Shown in pieces: positions 35,380 to 44,552 of a stretch of 64,000 nucleotides of DNA; the stretch's first letter is position 1, and each line of letters begins with the position of its first letter. The stretch is taken from NCBI RefSeq assembly GCF_963664555.1, contig NZ_OY761461.1, forward strand, positions 4,629,769 through 4,693,768, given 5' to 3'. A program made the position numbers and the translations under genes. Below the pieces are notes generated by a model. The model was not told the origin of the DNA. It did no database searches and saw nothing but the letters and a program-made list of their open reading frames with translations. The stretch comes from Labilibaculum sp. GTDB lineage: Bacteria > Bacteroidota > Bacteroidia > Bacteroidales > Marinifilaceae.

Positions 35380-36470
35380 AAAACTGGATTCGGCCTCTGG
35401 ATTCGGACATCGAGAAAGTTTTTGATCCGAAACAGAACAAAATGTTTGCTCACGGAGAGTGTATCCGCTGGATTCTTCAAGATCAAAACAAACAAACCAT
35501 AGGCAGGGTTGCTGCATTTATAGACCACAAAGTAAAAAATCTAACCGAGCAACCGACTGGAGGCATGGGCTTTTTTGAATGCATCAATAACAAAAAAGCA
35601 GCCTTTACTCTATTTGACACCTGCAAAAACTGGCTAAAAGACAGACAAATCGAAGCCATGGACGGACCAATTAATTTTGGAGAAAGACATCAATGGTGGG
35701 GACTTCATGTTGACGGAGATCACAAACCTGTTTATTGTATGCCGTACCATTTTAAATACTATCAGGATTTTTTTGACTCTTATGGATTCCAGATCTACTT
35801 TAAACAATATACCTACCGAACGAAGTTTGCTCTAGAAAGCTTAAGCGAAATCATAAAGTGGAAAGCACAAAGACTTTTAAACAATTGTGAATATCAGGTA
35901 ATCCATTTCAACAGGAAAAACTCAGACAAACTAATAAAGGATTTTGTATACATTTACAACGAAGCTTGGGTGAAAGAAATACCAGGCATCGAAGGCATTT
36001 CAGAACAACAAACGCAAGACCTGTTCAATACATTAAAACCAATCATGCATAAAAAGCTGATGTGGTTTGCCTATTACAAAGAAGAACCCATTGGCTTTTT
36101 CATAATGGTTCCTGACTTAAATGAACTTCTGCAGCATATAAATGGTAAAATGAACCTTTATGCAAAGCTTCGTTTCATCTACTACAAACACCTGCAAAAA
36201 AACAAAAATGCTTTGGGCTTAATATTTGGAGTGGTTCCTGAGTTTCAGAAGCGTGGCATCGAAGCTGCAATGATTTACGAATTCTCCAGATCAGGTTTTG
36301 ACCCTAACTTTCCATTTTCAAATTTGGAAATGAATTGGATCGGCGATTTCAATCCAAGAATGAGTCATTTAATGGAGCACATTGGTGCAAAAATCTACAA
36401 AACTCATCATACCTACAGAAAATTATTCGATGAAACAAAAGAATTTAAACGTTCTTTAATTATAAAATAA
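35376..36470 (+). CDS. GNAT-like N-acetyltransferase-fold protein, annotated start truncated by a frameshift
   Basis: A 364-residue reading frame of a Bacteroidota family often mislabelled GTP cyclohydrolase. The N-terminal part has WIRPLDSDIEKVFDP and IGRVAAFIDHK; the middle FECINNKKAAFTLFDTCKNWL and MDGPINFGERHQWWG; the C-terminal acyltransferase half includes PIGFFIMVPDLNE and VVPEFQKRGIEAAMIYEF, the latter an acetyl-CoA-loop-like motif. I infer an acyltransferase fold, not a known reaction. About 29 N-terminal residues are in another frame from ATG 35290. A transcript with the frameshift could still reinitiate at ATG 35376. Converges on recQ across a terminator. Confidence 0.72.
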   Translation: MKNWIRPLDSDIEKVFDPKQNKMFAHGECIRWILQDQNKQTIGRVAAFIDHKVKNLTEQPTGGMGFFECINNKKAAFTLFDTCKNWLKDRQIEAMDGPINFGERHQWWGLHVDGDHKPVYCMPYHFKYYQDFFDSYGFQIYFKQYTYRTKFALESLSEIIKWKAQRLLNNCEYQVIHFNRKNSDKLIKDFVYIYNEAWVKEIPGIEGISEQQTQDLFNTLKPIMHKKLMWFAYYKEEPIGFFIMVPDLNELLQHINGKMNLYAKLRFIYYKHLQKNKNALGLIFGVVPEFQKRGIEAAMIYEFSRSGFDPNFPFSNLEMNWIGDFNPRMSHLMEHIGAKIYKTHHTYRKLFDETKEFKRSLIIK

Positions 36471-36498
36471 AAAGGCGGCTCGAATCCGGGCCGCCTTT
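36471..36498. terminator. Bidirectional terminator between the GNAT-like gene and recQ
   Basis: AAAGGCGGC (36471-36479) pairs with GCCGCCTTT (36490-36498) around a 10-nt loop. Confidence 0.75.
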
Positions 36499-36519
36499 GC
36501 TGTATTTTTTCCTGATAAT

Positions 36520-38697
36520 TTACAATCCATTTTCGGAATGATACAATATCCGCATTAAACGAATATCATCTTCCGAAAAATCTTCCTCTCCCAACTCTTC
36601 AAGAGCCACTTCGATACTGTCAGTCTCGGCTTCATCAAAATACTCCAAAATTTCCTCCTGACGATCCTCATCAATGGTCTCATCTACGTAATAATTCAGA
36701 CTCAGTTTTGTTCCTGAATATACAATAGCCTCCATCTCTCTAAGCAGCTCAGAAAATGCCATTCCCTTGGCTTCTGCAATATCTTCCAAATCCATTTTTC
36801 GATCTACACTCTGAATAATATAAACCTTAAATTTAGATTTATCAACAACAGAGCGAACAACCATATCCTGAGGTCTTTCAATATTATTCTCCTCAACATG
36901 CTTTCCTATCAAGCCAACAAACTCCTTCCCAAATCGTTTTGCCTTTCCAGCACCTACTCCTTGTATATGAGATAATTCCTCAATATTTACCGGATAATGG
37001 ATAGCCATTTCTTCAAGAGATGGATCCTGAAAAACCACATATGGAGGCACCTCTTTTTTCTTAGCAACCTGTCTTCTTAGATCTTTCAACATTGATAACA
37101 GGGCAGTATCAACAGTTGCCGTACTAACCGCTTTTGTTGCTTCCAAATCAACACCTTCAAAATCATGATCATCAGTAAGCATAAAAGGCACCGGATTTTT
37201 CAGGAATTTACGCCCTTCGGATTTAAGTTTAATCACGCCATACTGCTCAATATCCTTTTCAATCAAGGAATGAACCAATGCTCTTCGAAAAACCATATTC
37301 CAAAAATGCTGATCCCGATCCTTACCGCAACCGAACATTTCCAATTCATCATGTTTATACGATTTAATCGATGAATTCATTTCACCGGTAAGAATATTGA
37401 CCAAATGATCGATTTTAAAGCGCTCCTTAACCAGCTTAACCAGTTTCAATGCTTTAATAACAAATTCTTCTCCCTGAAATTCTTTCTTTGGATGCAAACA
37501 GTTATCGCAACTGCCGCAATTAGCATCGATATGATTCTCGCCAAAATAATGAAGTAAAATTGTTCGGCGACAAATAGCCGATTCTGCAAACGAAACTGTT
37601 TCCAACAAAAGCTGTCTGCCTATTTCCTGTTCTGCGACAGGCTTTCCCTGCATAAACTTCTCAAGCTTTTGAATATCCTTGTAGCTGTAAAAAGTCAGAC
37701 ACCGTCCTTCTCCGCCATCCCGGCCAGCTCTTCCTGTTTCCTGATAATAACCTTCTAAACTCTTTGGTATATCGTAATGAATTACAAACCTCACATCCGG
37801 CTTATCGATGCCCATTCCAAAAGCAATTGTTGCAACCACAACATCCACATCCTCCATCAGAAATTTATCCTGATTCCCTGAACGTGTTGACGAATCCATT
37901 CCTGCATGATAAGGAACAGCTTTAATTCCATTAACCTGAAGAGTTTCGGCCAATTCCTCAACCTTTTTTCGGCTCAAACAATATATAATTCCTGATTTTC
38001 CTGTATTTGCCCGAATAAACTTAATGATCTCTTTGGTCGCATTTACTTTTGGAAGAACTTCATAATATAAATTAGGCCGGTTGAATGATGATTTAAAAAC
38101 CAAAGCATCCAGCATCCCCAAATTCTTTTGAATATCATGCTGTACTTTAGGTGTTGCCGTTGCAGTAAGTGCAATGATCGGAGCTGAACCAATTTCATTA
38201 ACGATTGAACGAATCTTCCTGTATTCAGGCCTGAAATCGTGTCCCCACTCAGAAATACAATGAGCCTCATCCACAGCGTAAAAAGAAATTTTCACCTGCT
38301 TAAGAAACTCAATATTACTTTCCTTTGTTAACGATTCCGGAGCTACATATAAAAGTTTAGTTCTACCTTCCAGAACATCCTCTTTTACTTTTAAGGTCGC
38401 TGATTTGGAGAGAGATGAATTCAAAAAATGAGCTACGCCATCATCTTCACCAAAATTTCTCATTGCATCAACCTGATTTTTCATCAGTGCGATCAATGGG
38501 GATATAACAATTGCTGTCCCCTCCAACATCAATGAAGGCAATTGATAACACAATGACTTTCCCCCACCTGTGGGCATCAACACAAATGTGTCATTACCAC
38601 TTAAGATATTTTGAATTACTGGTTCTTGATTTCCCTTAAAATTCTCGAATCCAAAATACTTCTTTAAATTAGTTGATAATTCAAAGTTCTTTCCCAT
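36520..38697 (-). CDS. recQ: ATP-dependent DNA helicase RecQ
   Basis: A 725-residue 3'-5' helicase for recombination and fork repair. Walker A is MPTGGGKSLCYQ, motif II DEAHCISEWGHDF, and the QTGRAGRDG motif follows. The zinc-binding domain holds the Cys set CRRTILLHYFGE and CGSCDNC; then come the RQC winged helix, an HRDC domain (about 535-610) and an acidic C-terminal tail. The frame opens at ATG 38724, but the promoter -7 box covers 38722-38729, so ATG 38697 is the start. Confidence 0.95.
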   Translation of the reverse strand: MGKNFELSTNLKKYFGFENFKGNQEPVIQNILSGNDTFVLMPTGGGKSLCYQLPSLMLEGTAIVISPLIALMKNQVDAMRNFGEDDGVAHFLNSSLSKSATLKVKEDVLEGRTKLLYVAPESLTKESNIEFLKQVKISFYAVDEAHCISEWGHDFRPEYRKIRSIVNEIGSAPIIALTATATPKVQHDIQKNLGMLDALVFKSSFNRPNLYYEVLPKVNATKEIIKFIRANTGKSGIIYCLSRKKVEELAETLQVNGIKAVPYHAGMDSSTRSGNQDKFLMEDVDVVVATIAFGMGIDKPDVRFVIHYDIPKSLEGYYQETGRAGRDGGEGRCLTFYSYKDIQKLEKFMQGKPVAEQEIGRQLLLETVSFAESAICRRTILLHYFGENHIDANCGSCDNCLHPKKEFQGEEFVIKALKLVKLVKERFKIDHLVNILTGEMNSSIKSYKHDELEMFGCGKDRDQHFWNMVFRRALVHSLIEKDIEQYGVIKLKSEGRKFLKNPVPFMLTDDHDFEGVDLEATKAVSTATVDTALLSMLKDLRRQVAKKKEVPPYVVFQDPSLEEMAIHYPVNIEELSHIQGVGAGKAKRFGKEFVGLIGKHVEENNIERPQDMVVRSVVDKSKFKVYIIQSVDRKMDLEDIAEAKGMAFSELLREMEAIVYSGTKLSLNYYVDETIDEDRQEEILEYFDEAETDSIEVALEELGEEDFSEDDIRLMRILYHSENGL

Positions 38698-38721
38698 ACT
38701 TCCTATTGATATGCTTTTTCC

Positions 38722-38729
38722 CAAAAATA
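38722..38729 (-). promoter_or_regulatory. -7 box of recQ, which decides its start
   Basis: TATTTTTG on the minus strand matches TAnnTTTG; transcription near 38716 gives a leader of about 18 nt to ATG 38697. Confidence 0.5.
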
Positions 38730-38824
38730 TATGCGGTCGGCTAAATTAACATTTTACTTAGCAACCTAAAATTTTTAAATGGTAATTTTCACATCACCAT
38801 TCATTCCCGTATTACAAATTTCGA

Positions 38825-38832
38825 TACTTTTG
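38825..38832 (+). promoter_or_regulatory. Distal -7 box upstream of kdsD
   Basis: TACTTTTG matches TAnnTTTG. A perfect dyad AAATCTG/CAGATTT (38872-38892) lies between it and the proximal box and could attenuate this transcript. Confidence 0.35.
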
Positions 38833-38929
38833 TATTTTAAATTTAGATAAACACTTGTACAATTCAAAACGAAATCTGCAATTAACAGATTTTAACTGAT
38901 TATTAAAGTTTCATTTATCTGAGTTTAAT

Positions 38930-38937
38930 TAGCTTTG
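38930..38937 (+). promoter_or_regulatory. Proximal -7 box of kdsD
   Basis: TAGCTTTG matches TAnnTTTG and is 24 bp before the TTG start at 38962. Confidence 0.5.
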
Positions 38938-38961
38938 CACACAATATAAAAACCAGAAGAT

Positions 38962-39930
38962 TTGAAACCTACATACGATATTAAGCAAATTGCAATAAAA
39001 ACGATTGCAGAAGAAGAAAAAACCATTGGTCAGTTAAAAGAGTATATTGACGAAGATTTTGTTAATGCTGTTGAGTTGATCTTAAAAAGTAAAGGTCGGG
39101 TTGTAATTACCGGAATTGGCAAAAGTGCCAACATTGCTAATAAAATTGTGGCAACCCTTAATTCGACAGGTACCCCAGCCTTATTCATGCATGCTGCCGA
39201 TGCTATTCATGGGGACTTGGGAATGATTCTTCCTGATGACATTATTATATGTATTTCAAAAAGTGGAAGCACTCCGGAAATCAAAGTTTTAGTGCCACTC
39301 ATCAAAAACATGGGAAATACGTTAATTGGAATGGTATCCGGACTGGATTCTTTTCTTGCAAAAGAATCGGACTATGTTTTAAAAGCCGTTGTCGAAAAAG
39401 AAGCCGATCCAAACAATTTAGCTCCAACAAATTCGACGACTGCTCAACTTGTTATTGGAGATGCTCTGGCAGTTTCCTTATTGGAGTGCAGACAATTTAC
39501 AAGTCAGGATTTTGCCAAATATCACCCGGGAGGAGCTCTGGGGAAAAAATTATATTTACGGGTTAGTGATCTTTACAAAATTGATCTGGCTCCTAAAGTA
39601 TCCGAAGAAGAAAGCATTCGTCCGATTATCCTTGAAATTTCATCAAAAAGAATGGGAGCTACTGCCGTTGTTAATAAAGAGAATAGACTGGTTGGAATAA
39701 TTACTGATGGTGACCTTCGTAGAATGCTTGAACAAAATGAAGATGTAAGCAAATTAACTGCCCGAAATATTATGTCTCCAAAACCGAAGACTATTGATCC
39801 TGATTCACTTGCCATTAACGCTTTTCAACTAATGGAAGACAACAACATCACTCAGCTTGCAGTTGTTAAAAATGGAAAATATGTAGGTATGGTTCATCTG
39901 CATGACATCTTAAAAGAAGGAATTGTATAA
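38962..39930 (+). CDS. kdsD: D-arabinose-5-phosphate isomerase, KpsF/GutQ family
   Basis: A 322-residue isomerase converting ribulose-5-phosphate to arabinose-5-phosphate, precursor of KDO for lipopolysaccharide. The SIS domain covers about 35-185 with GIGKSANIANKIVATLNSTG, FMHAADAIHGDLG and ISKSGSTPE; two CBS domains fill the C-terminus. The start codon is TTG 38962, 24 bp after a -7 box; there is no suitable ATG. It heads kdsD-tatC, with tatC 29 bp downstream and the LPS exporter ATPase further on. Confidence 0.92.
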   Translation: MKPTYDIKQIAIKTIAEEEKTIGQLKEYIDEDFVNAVELILKSKGRVVITGIGKSANIANKIVATLNSTGTPALFMHAADAIHGDLGMILPDDIIICISKSGSTPEIKVLVPLIKNMGNTLIGMVSGLDSFLAKESDYVLKAVVEKEADPNNLAPTNSTTAQLVIGDALAVSLLECRQFTSQDFAKYHPGGALGKKLYLRVSDLYKIDLAPKVSEEESIRPIILEISSKRMGATAVVNKENRLVGIITDGDLRRMLEQNEDVSKLTARNIMSPKPKTIDPDSLAINAFQLMEDNNITQLAVVKNGKYVGMVHLHDILKEGIV

Positions 39931-39959
39931 CTTGTCGCAATTAGTAAATCAACACACAC

Positions 39960-40784
39960 ATGTCAGATAAAGAAGCAACAAAAGAAGAAAACCAAATGAG
40001 TTTTCTTGAACACTTGGAAGAACTAAGATGGCACTTAATGCGATCGGTAATTGCCGTTATGGTTTTTGCAATAGTTGCTTTTATCTTTTATGATTTTATA
40101 TTTAACGTATTGATTCTTGCGCCCAAGAACCCTGAATTCTTTACAAACAGAATGTTTTTCAAATTATCTGAATACACAGGAGTTGAGTCTCTGAAAATTA
40201 ACATCCATCCGTTTCAGGTTATAAATATTAACATGGCCGGGCAATTTGCAACACATATAAGTGTTTCTTTAGTGATCGGAATAATTGCCAGCTTCCCATA
40301 TATATTTTACGAATTCTGGAGCTTTTTAAAGCCCGCTTTATACGATAATGAGAAGAAACATGCAAGAGGATCTATTTTTTACACCTCATTTTTATTTGCG
40401 CTTGGAGTTCTTTTCGGCTACTACCTAATAACCCCACTATCAGTTCATTTCTTAGGATCTTACAGTGTAAGCGATCAGGTTTTGAATCAAATAAACCTAA
40501 CATCCTACATTTCATCTATCACTTCAATTGTTTTGGCAAGTGGAGTAATATTTGAGTTACCCGTTCTTATTTTCTTTTTAAGTAAAATAGGTTTGGTATC
40601 CCCTGAATTTTTAAAAAAATACAGAAAACACTCTGTGGTTTTAATTTTAATTCTTTCTGCAGTAATCACTCCTCCGGATATCTTTAGTCAGATACTGGTT
40701 TGTTTACCACTGATGCTGCTTTACGAAATAGGTATTAAAATCTCGAAGCGGGTTCAAAAAAACCAACAAGCTAATTTGGGTTAA
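39960..40784 (+). CDS. tatC: Sec-independent protein translocase subunit TatC
   Basis: A 274-residue inner-membrane protein with six membrane helices that recognises twin-arginine signal peptides. The N-terminal MSFLEHLEELRWHLMRS is the diagnostic TatC motif; FPYIFYEFWSFLKPALYDNEK and SAVITPPDIFSQ are also present. tatA/tatB are not in this window. It lies 29 bp after kdsD. Confidence 0.94.
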   Translation: MSDKEATKEENQMSFLEHLEELRWHLMRSVIAVMVFAIVAFIFYDFIFNVLILAPKNPEFFTNRMFFKLSEYTGVESLKINIHPFQVININMAGQFATHISVSLVIGIIASFPYIFYEFWSFLKPALYDNEKKHARGSIFYTSFLFALGVLFGYYLITPLSVHFLGSYSVSDQVLNQINLTSYISSITSIVLASGVIFELPVLIFFLSKIGLVSPEFLKKYRKHSVVLILILSAVITPPDIFSQILVCLPLMLLYEIGIKISKRVQKNQQANLG

Positions 40785-40865
40785 ACAATTACACAGTTTA
40801 TTTGTATTTTCACATAATTAAAGTCTGGATTCCTATTAAATCCGGGCTATCACTATTGTATATTT

Positions 40866-43382
40866 ATGAATCAGATAATAAAAAAAGGATTTCTACTCCT
40901 AACCATTCTTATTTTTTCAGGCTTAGCTTACAACGGTTTTGCACAAACCACCAAAATAAGAGGTCGTATAATTGATTCGGAAACAAAAGAACCACTTCCG
41001 TTTGTAAATATTGCTTTTAAGGGCACTACCATTGGTACCACTTCGGATTTTGACGGACAGTATTTTCTGGAAACAAGAACACCATCAGATTTATTGCACA
41101 TCTCTTTTGTAGGTTATAAAGAGCAGGTGTTTGAAATTCAAAAAGCCAGTTTTCAAACCATTAACGTAGAATTAAAATCAGAAGCATTCGACTTAGCGGA
41201 AATTATTGTTACTCCCGGAGAGAATCCTGCACATGTGCTTCTCCGGAAAATTATCGCAAAAAAAGAAGCCAATAATCCTTCCAGGTTTGATTCGTATCAA
41301 TACGAATCCTATACCAAAATGGAAATGGACCTGAACAATATCAAAGATAGTTTTAAGAATAAAAAAATCATGCGGCAATTCCAATTTGTCTTTGATTATA
41401 TCGACACCTCTGTAATAACAGGAAAACCATACTTACCTGTATTTATTACCGAATCTCTTTCCGATTATCATTTTCAGAAAAAGCCGAAAATAGAAAGGGA
41501 AGTTATTAAAGCTTCCCAAATGTCGGGCATAAATGACAACGCAAGTTTAGCTCAGTTTACCGGAAAACTTCATCAAAACATAAACATTTACGACAACTTT
41601 ATTGATCTTTTCAATATGGGTTTTGTAAGTCCGATTGCAGATGGCGGACTTCGCTATTACAAATATTACTTAACCGACAGCGCATTTAGGGAAGGCAGCT
41701 GGTGCTATCACATGTCATTTAAGCCTAAAAGAAAGCAGGAACCGACTTTTATAGGAGATTTTTGGGTGGCCGACACCACCTTTGCCATACAAAACATGCA
41801 AATGCGCATAGCAAAAGATGTGAACCTTAACTGGGTTAAAGATTTGGTTAGCAACAATGAATTTCAGAAGTTAAACGACAGCACCTGGTTCTTAAAAAAG
41901 CAAAATCTTTTTGTTGACTTTATGATAACAGAGAAAGATTCAACCAAACAAATGGGCTTTTTTGGAAGAAAATCAATTTCCTACAAAAACATAAAGCTAA
42001 ATCAACCATTAAAAGAGGAAATAATTAAGCTCGACAATAATGTTATTGTTGAAGAGACTGCCTTAAAACAACCCAAAGAGTATTGGGACAATGCCCGTCC
42101 ATACCAATTATCAGAAAGAGAATCCGGCATTTACGCCATGGTTGATTCCATTCAAAACGTACCATTGTACAGAAATATAATTGATGTAATTCAAACATTT
42201 GTTACAGGCTATTACGTAAAGGGAAAATTCGAATACGGCCCCTACTATAAACTTTACAGCTTTAATGAAATTGAAGGAAACAGATTTATGTTTGGAGGAA
42301 GAACTTCAAATGATTTTAGTACTAAAATAATGTACAACGGTCATTTAGCTTACGGAGACAAAGACAATAAATTTAAATATGGGTTGGGCTTTCTATACAT
42401 GATCAATAAGCTCCCAAGAGAAACTTTCGGAGCACAATACAAACATGATATTCAACAATTAGGAAAAAGTCCAAATGCATTTACCGAAGGGAATATTCTA
42501 TCCTCTCTTTTAAAACGAAACCCAAACAATAAACTCACAATGGTAAATCAATTGGAAGCTCATTATGAGAAAGAGTGGTTTCAGGGATTTTCGAACACTT
42601 TGAAGTTCAGATACAGAGACATCAACCCAACAAAATTCGTCCCGTTTAATGCCCCGGATGTAAGTGGTGAGACACCTGTTTCTGGAATTACATCTTCGGA
42701 AATTGAGCTAAGAACCAGATTTACCAGAAATGAAAGAATAATAATGGGTGAATTCGAAAGAGTTCATCTGGGTGGGCCATTTCCTATATTCAATCTTTAT
42801 CTTACCATGGGCATGAAAGATGTTTTGGGTGCCGATCACAATTATCAAAAAATTGATTTAAGCATCGAACACACCATAGAACTACCTCCCTTGGGAAATC
42901 TTTACTATTTAGTTACTGCAGGGAAATTATTCGGAAAAGTTCCGTACCCTCTCCTTCATCTGCATGAAGGGAACGAAACCTACGCTTTTGATCCGTATGC
43001 ATTTAACATGATGAACTATTACGAGTTTTCAAGCGATCAATACGTTAGCTTATTTGTTGAACATCACTTTAACGGACTCATTTTAAATAGAATACCATTA
43101 TTTAGGAAATTAAAATGGAGAACTGTAGTGTCGGGAAAAGGACTAATTGGAAGTTTAAGTGACAAAAACAATGGCTCATTAACCAATACTGAAGCTAAAA
43201 TGATTTTTCCCAATGGTCTTTCGGATGTAAGCAAACCTTACTTTGAAGCAAGTGTAGGAATTGAAAACATATTTAAATTTATCCGAATTGATGCCATGTG
43301 GCGGTTAAATCATTTGGAAGACAATCCATATCAGGATTTTGAAAATTTTGGTATCCGGGCAATGTTCCAATTCACTTTTTAA
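40866..43382 (+). CDS. DUF5686 outer-membrane protein with carboxypeptidase-like regulatory domain
   Basis: An 838-residue protein: signal peptide (about 1-26, ending NGFAQ), a carboxypeptidase-D regulatory-like domain (about 30-115, TKIRGRIIDSETKEPLPFVNIAFKG), then DUF5686 from about 120 and a C-terminal barrel that ends in FQFTF. The layout resembles TonB-dependent receptors in its first domain but lacks a plug. Family function is unknown; it lies between Tat and the LPS export ATPase, so an envelope role is likely. A hairpin CTGGATT/AATCCGG lies in the 81-bp gap before it. Confidence 0.85.
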   Translation: MNQIIKKGFLLLTILIFSGLAYNGFAQTTKIRGRIIDSETKEPLPFVNIAFKGTTIGTTSDFDGQYFLETRTPSDLLHISFVGYKEQVFEIQKASFQTINVELKSEAFDLAEIIVTPGENPAHVLLRKIIAKKEANNPSRFDSYQYESYTKMEMDLNNIKDSFKNKKIMRQFQFVFDYIDTSVITGKPYLPVFITESLSDYHFQKKPKIEREVIKASQMSGINDNASLAQFTGKLHQNINIYDNFIDLFNMGFVSPIADGGLRYYKYYLTDSAFREGSWCYHMSFKPKRKQEPTFIGDFWVADTTFAIQNMQMRIAKDVNLNWVKDLVSNNEFQKLNDSTWFLKKQNLFVDFMITEKDSTKQMGFFGRKSISYKNIKLNQPLKEEIIKLDNNVIVEETALKQPKEYWDNARPYQLSERESGIYAMVDSIQNVPLYRNIIDVIQTFVTGYYVKGKFEYGPYYKLYSFNEIEGNRFMFGGRTSNDFSTKIMYNGHLAYGDKDNKFKYGLGFLYMINKLPRETFGAQYKHDIQQLGKSPNAFTEGNILSSLLKRNPNNKLTMVNQLEAHYEKEWFQGFSNTLKFRYRDINPTKFVPFNAPDVSGETPVSGITSSEIELRTRFTRNERIIMGEFERVHLGGPFPIFNLYLTMGMKDVLGADHNYQKIDLSIEHTIELPPLGNLYYLVTAGKLFGKVPYPLLHLHEGNETYAFDPYAFNMMNYYEFSSDQYVSLFVEHHFNGLILNRIPLFRKLKWRTVVSGKGLIGSLSDKNNGSLTNTEAKMIFPNGLSDVSKPYFEASVGIENIFKFIRIDAMWRLNHLEDNPYQDFENFGIRAMFQFTF

Positions 43383-43407
43383 TAATTCAGAGGAAATTAG
43401 TGACCGG

Positions 43408-43456
43408 CTTTGAACTTACTTCAAAGTTTAATTCTCACAGATCTTTTCTATATTTG
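43408..43456 (+). promoter_or_regulatory. lptB promoter with upstream dyad
   Basis: The -7 box TATATTTG is at 43449-43456, 33 bp before ATG 43490. Just upstream, CTTTGA (43408-43413) and TCAAAG (43421-43426) form a perfect dyad spaced by 7 bp, a possible operator. Confidence 0.45.
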
Positions 43457-43489
43457 CAACATTCCGATCCTTAAATATATTGAATAACG

Positions 43490-44224
43490 ATGATTTTAAG
43501 AGCTGAAAATTTAATAAAAAGATACAAAACCAGAACCGTTGTTAAAGGTGTTTCTGTTGAAGTTAAACAAGGTGAAATTGTTGGCTTACTTGGACCTAAT
43601 GGTGCTGGAAAAACCACTTCATTTTACATGATTGTTGGGTTAATTCAGCCAAACGGTGGAAGAATCTTTTTAGACGACCGCGAAATTACAAATGAACCTG
43701 TTTATAAAAGAGCGCAATTAGGTGTTGGATATTTAGCTCAGGAAGCCTCTGTGTTTCGAAAGCTAAGTGTGGAGGACAATATCAGAGCTGTACTTGAAAT
43801 GTCTGATTTCTCAAAAGAATACCAGAAAGAACGATTGGAAGAAATGCTGAACGAGTTTAGCCTGCAGAAAATCAGAAAAAGTCTTGGAATTCAACTATCG
43901 GGTGGCGAAAGAAGAAGAACAGAAATTGCAAGAGCTTTATCAATTAAGCCGAAATTTATCCTTCTAGATGAACCGTTTGCAGGAGTTGACCCAATCGCAG
44001 TTGAAGATATCCAAGACATTGTCCGCCATTTAAAAGATAAAAATATTGGAATTTTAATTACCGATCACAACGTACAAGAAACTCTTTCCATTACCGAAAG
44101 AGCCTATCTTTTGTTCGAAGGTAATATCCTTAAATCAGGAACTGCTGAAGAACTTGCTGCAGATGAAGATGTGAGAAGAGTTTATTTAGGTAAGAATTTT
44201 GAACTTCGGAAAGCTATAAAATAG
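43490..44224 (+). CDS. lptB: LPS export ABC transporter ATP-binding protein LptB
   Basis: A 244-residue ABC ATPase that drives lipopolysaccharide extraction with LptF/LptG. Walker A GPNGAGKTTSF, the Q-loop near YLAQEASVF, signature LSGGERRR, Walker B FILLDEPFAGVDP and the H-loop TDHNVQETL are intact, and the GVDPIAVED wording is typical of LptB. It has its own promoter. LptF/G and other partners are not in the window. Confidence 0.94.
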   Translation: MILRAENLIKRYKTRTVVKGVSVEVKQGEIVGLLGPNGAGKTTSFYMIVGLIQPNGGRIFLDDREITNEPVYKRAQLGVGYLAQEASVFRKLSVEDNIRAVLEMSDFSKEYQKERLEEMLNEFSLQKIRKSLGIQLSGGERRRTEIARALSIKPKFILLDEPFAGVDPIAVEDIQDIVRHLKDKNIGILITDHNVQETLSITERAYLLFEGNILKSGTAEELAADEDVRRVYLGKNFELRKAIK

Positions 44225-44318
44225 CTCATTGTCAAGAGAATTGAATTGATTCAATAATTCAAAAAAAATCAGACTAAATATTTTACTCAAAAAAATTTCA
44301 TTTTTTTTCGAACAGGTA

Positions 44319-44349
44319 TTGCAAATTATAAAAAACAGCTCTATATTTG
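44319..44349 (+). promoter_or_regulatory. Promoter of the tRNA-Leu gene
   Basis: TTG at 44319-44321 and TATATTTG at 44342-44349 are 20 bp apart; the tRNA begins at 44365. Confidence 0.6.
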
Positions 44350-44364
44350 CACCGCAATTAACCC

Positions 44365-44446
44365 GCGGATGTGGCGTAATTGGTAGCCGCGCTAGACTTA
44401 GGATCTAGTGCCGAGAGGCGTGGGGGTTCGAGTCCCTTCATCCGCA
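44365..44446 (+). tRNA. tRNA-Leu (anticodon UAG)
   Basis: The acceptor stem GCGGATG (44365-44371) pairs with CATCCGC (44439-44445). The anticodon arm CTAGA-CTTAGGA-TCTAG places TAG at 44399-44401, so it reads CUA-type leucine codons. A long variable arm (TGCCGAGAGGCG) marks a class II tRNA, and the T arm contains GGTTCGAGTCC. The 3' CCA is not encoded. It has its own promoter and terminator. Confidence 0.95.
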
Positions 44447-44465
44447 CAACAAAATAATAACCTTA

Positions 44466-44518
44466 AACCGCCCGTACTTCCGATACTGATATGTGTCGAT
44501 CGTGAGGCGGTTTTTTTT
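44466..44518 (+). terminator. Terminator after tRNA-Leu, with a 33-nt loop
   Basis: AACCGCC (44466-44472) pairs with GGCGGTT (44506-44512), followed by eight T. The enclosed 33 nt is unusually long for a terminator loop. Confidence 0.65.
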
Positions 44519-44552
44519 CAATTAAAGAGGTTTTATCTATAATAGCTAAAAA

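Noticed and set aside
38872..38892. Dyad AAATCTG/CAGATTT as a firm terminator before kdsD
   Set aside because: The following T-run is only four bases; listed only as possible attenuation of the distal promoter.
44365..44446. Integration site for a mobile element at the tRNA-Leu gene
   Set aside because: No integrase, no repeat of the tRNA 3' end and only ordinary genes follow.
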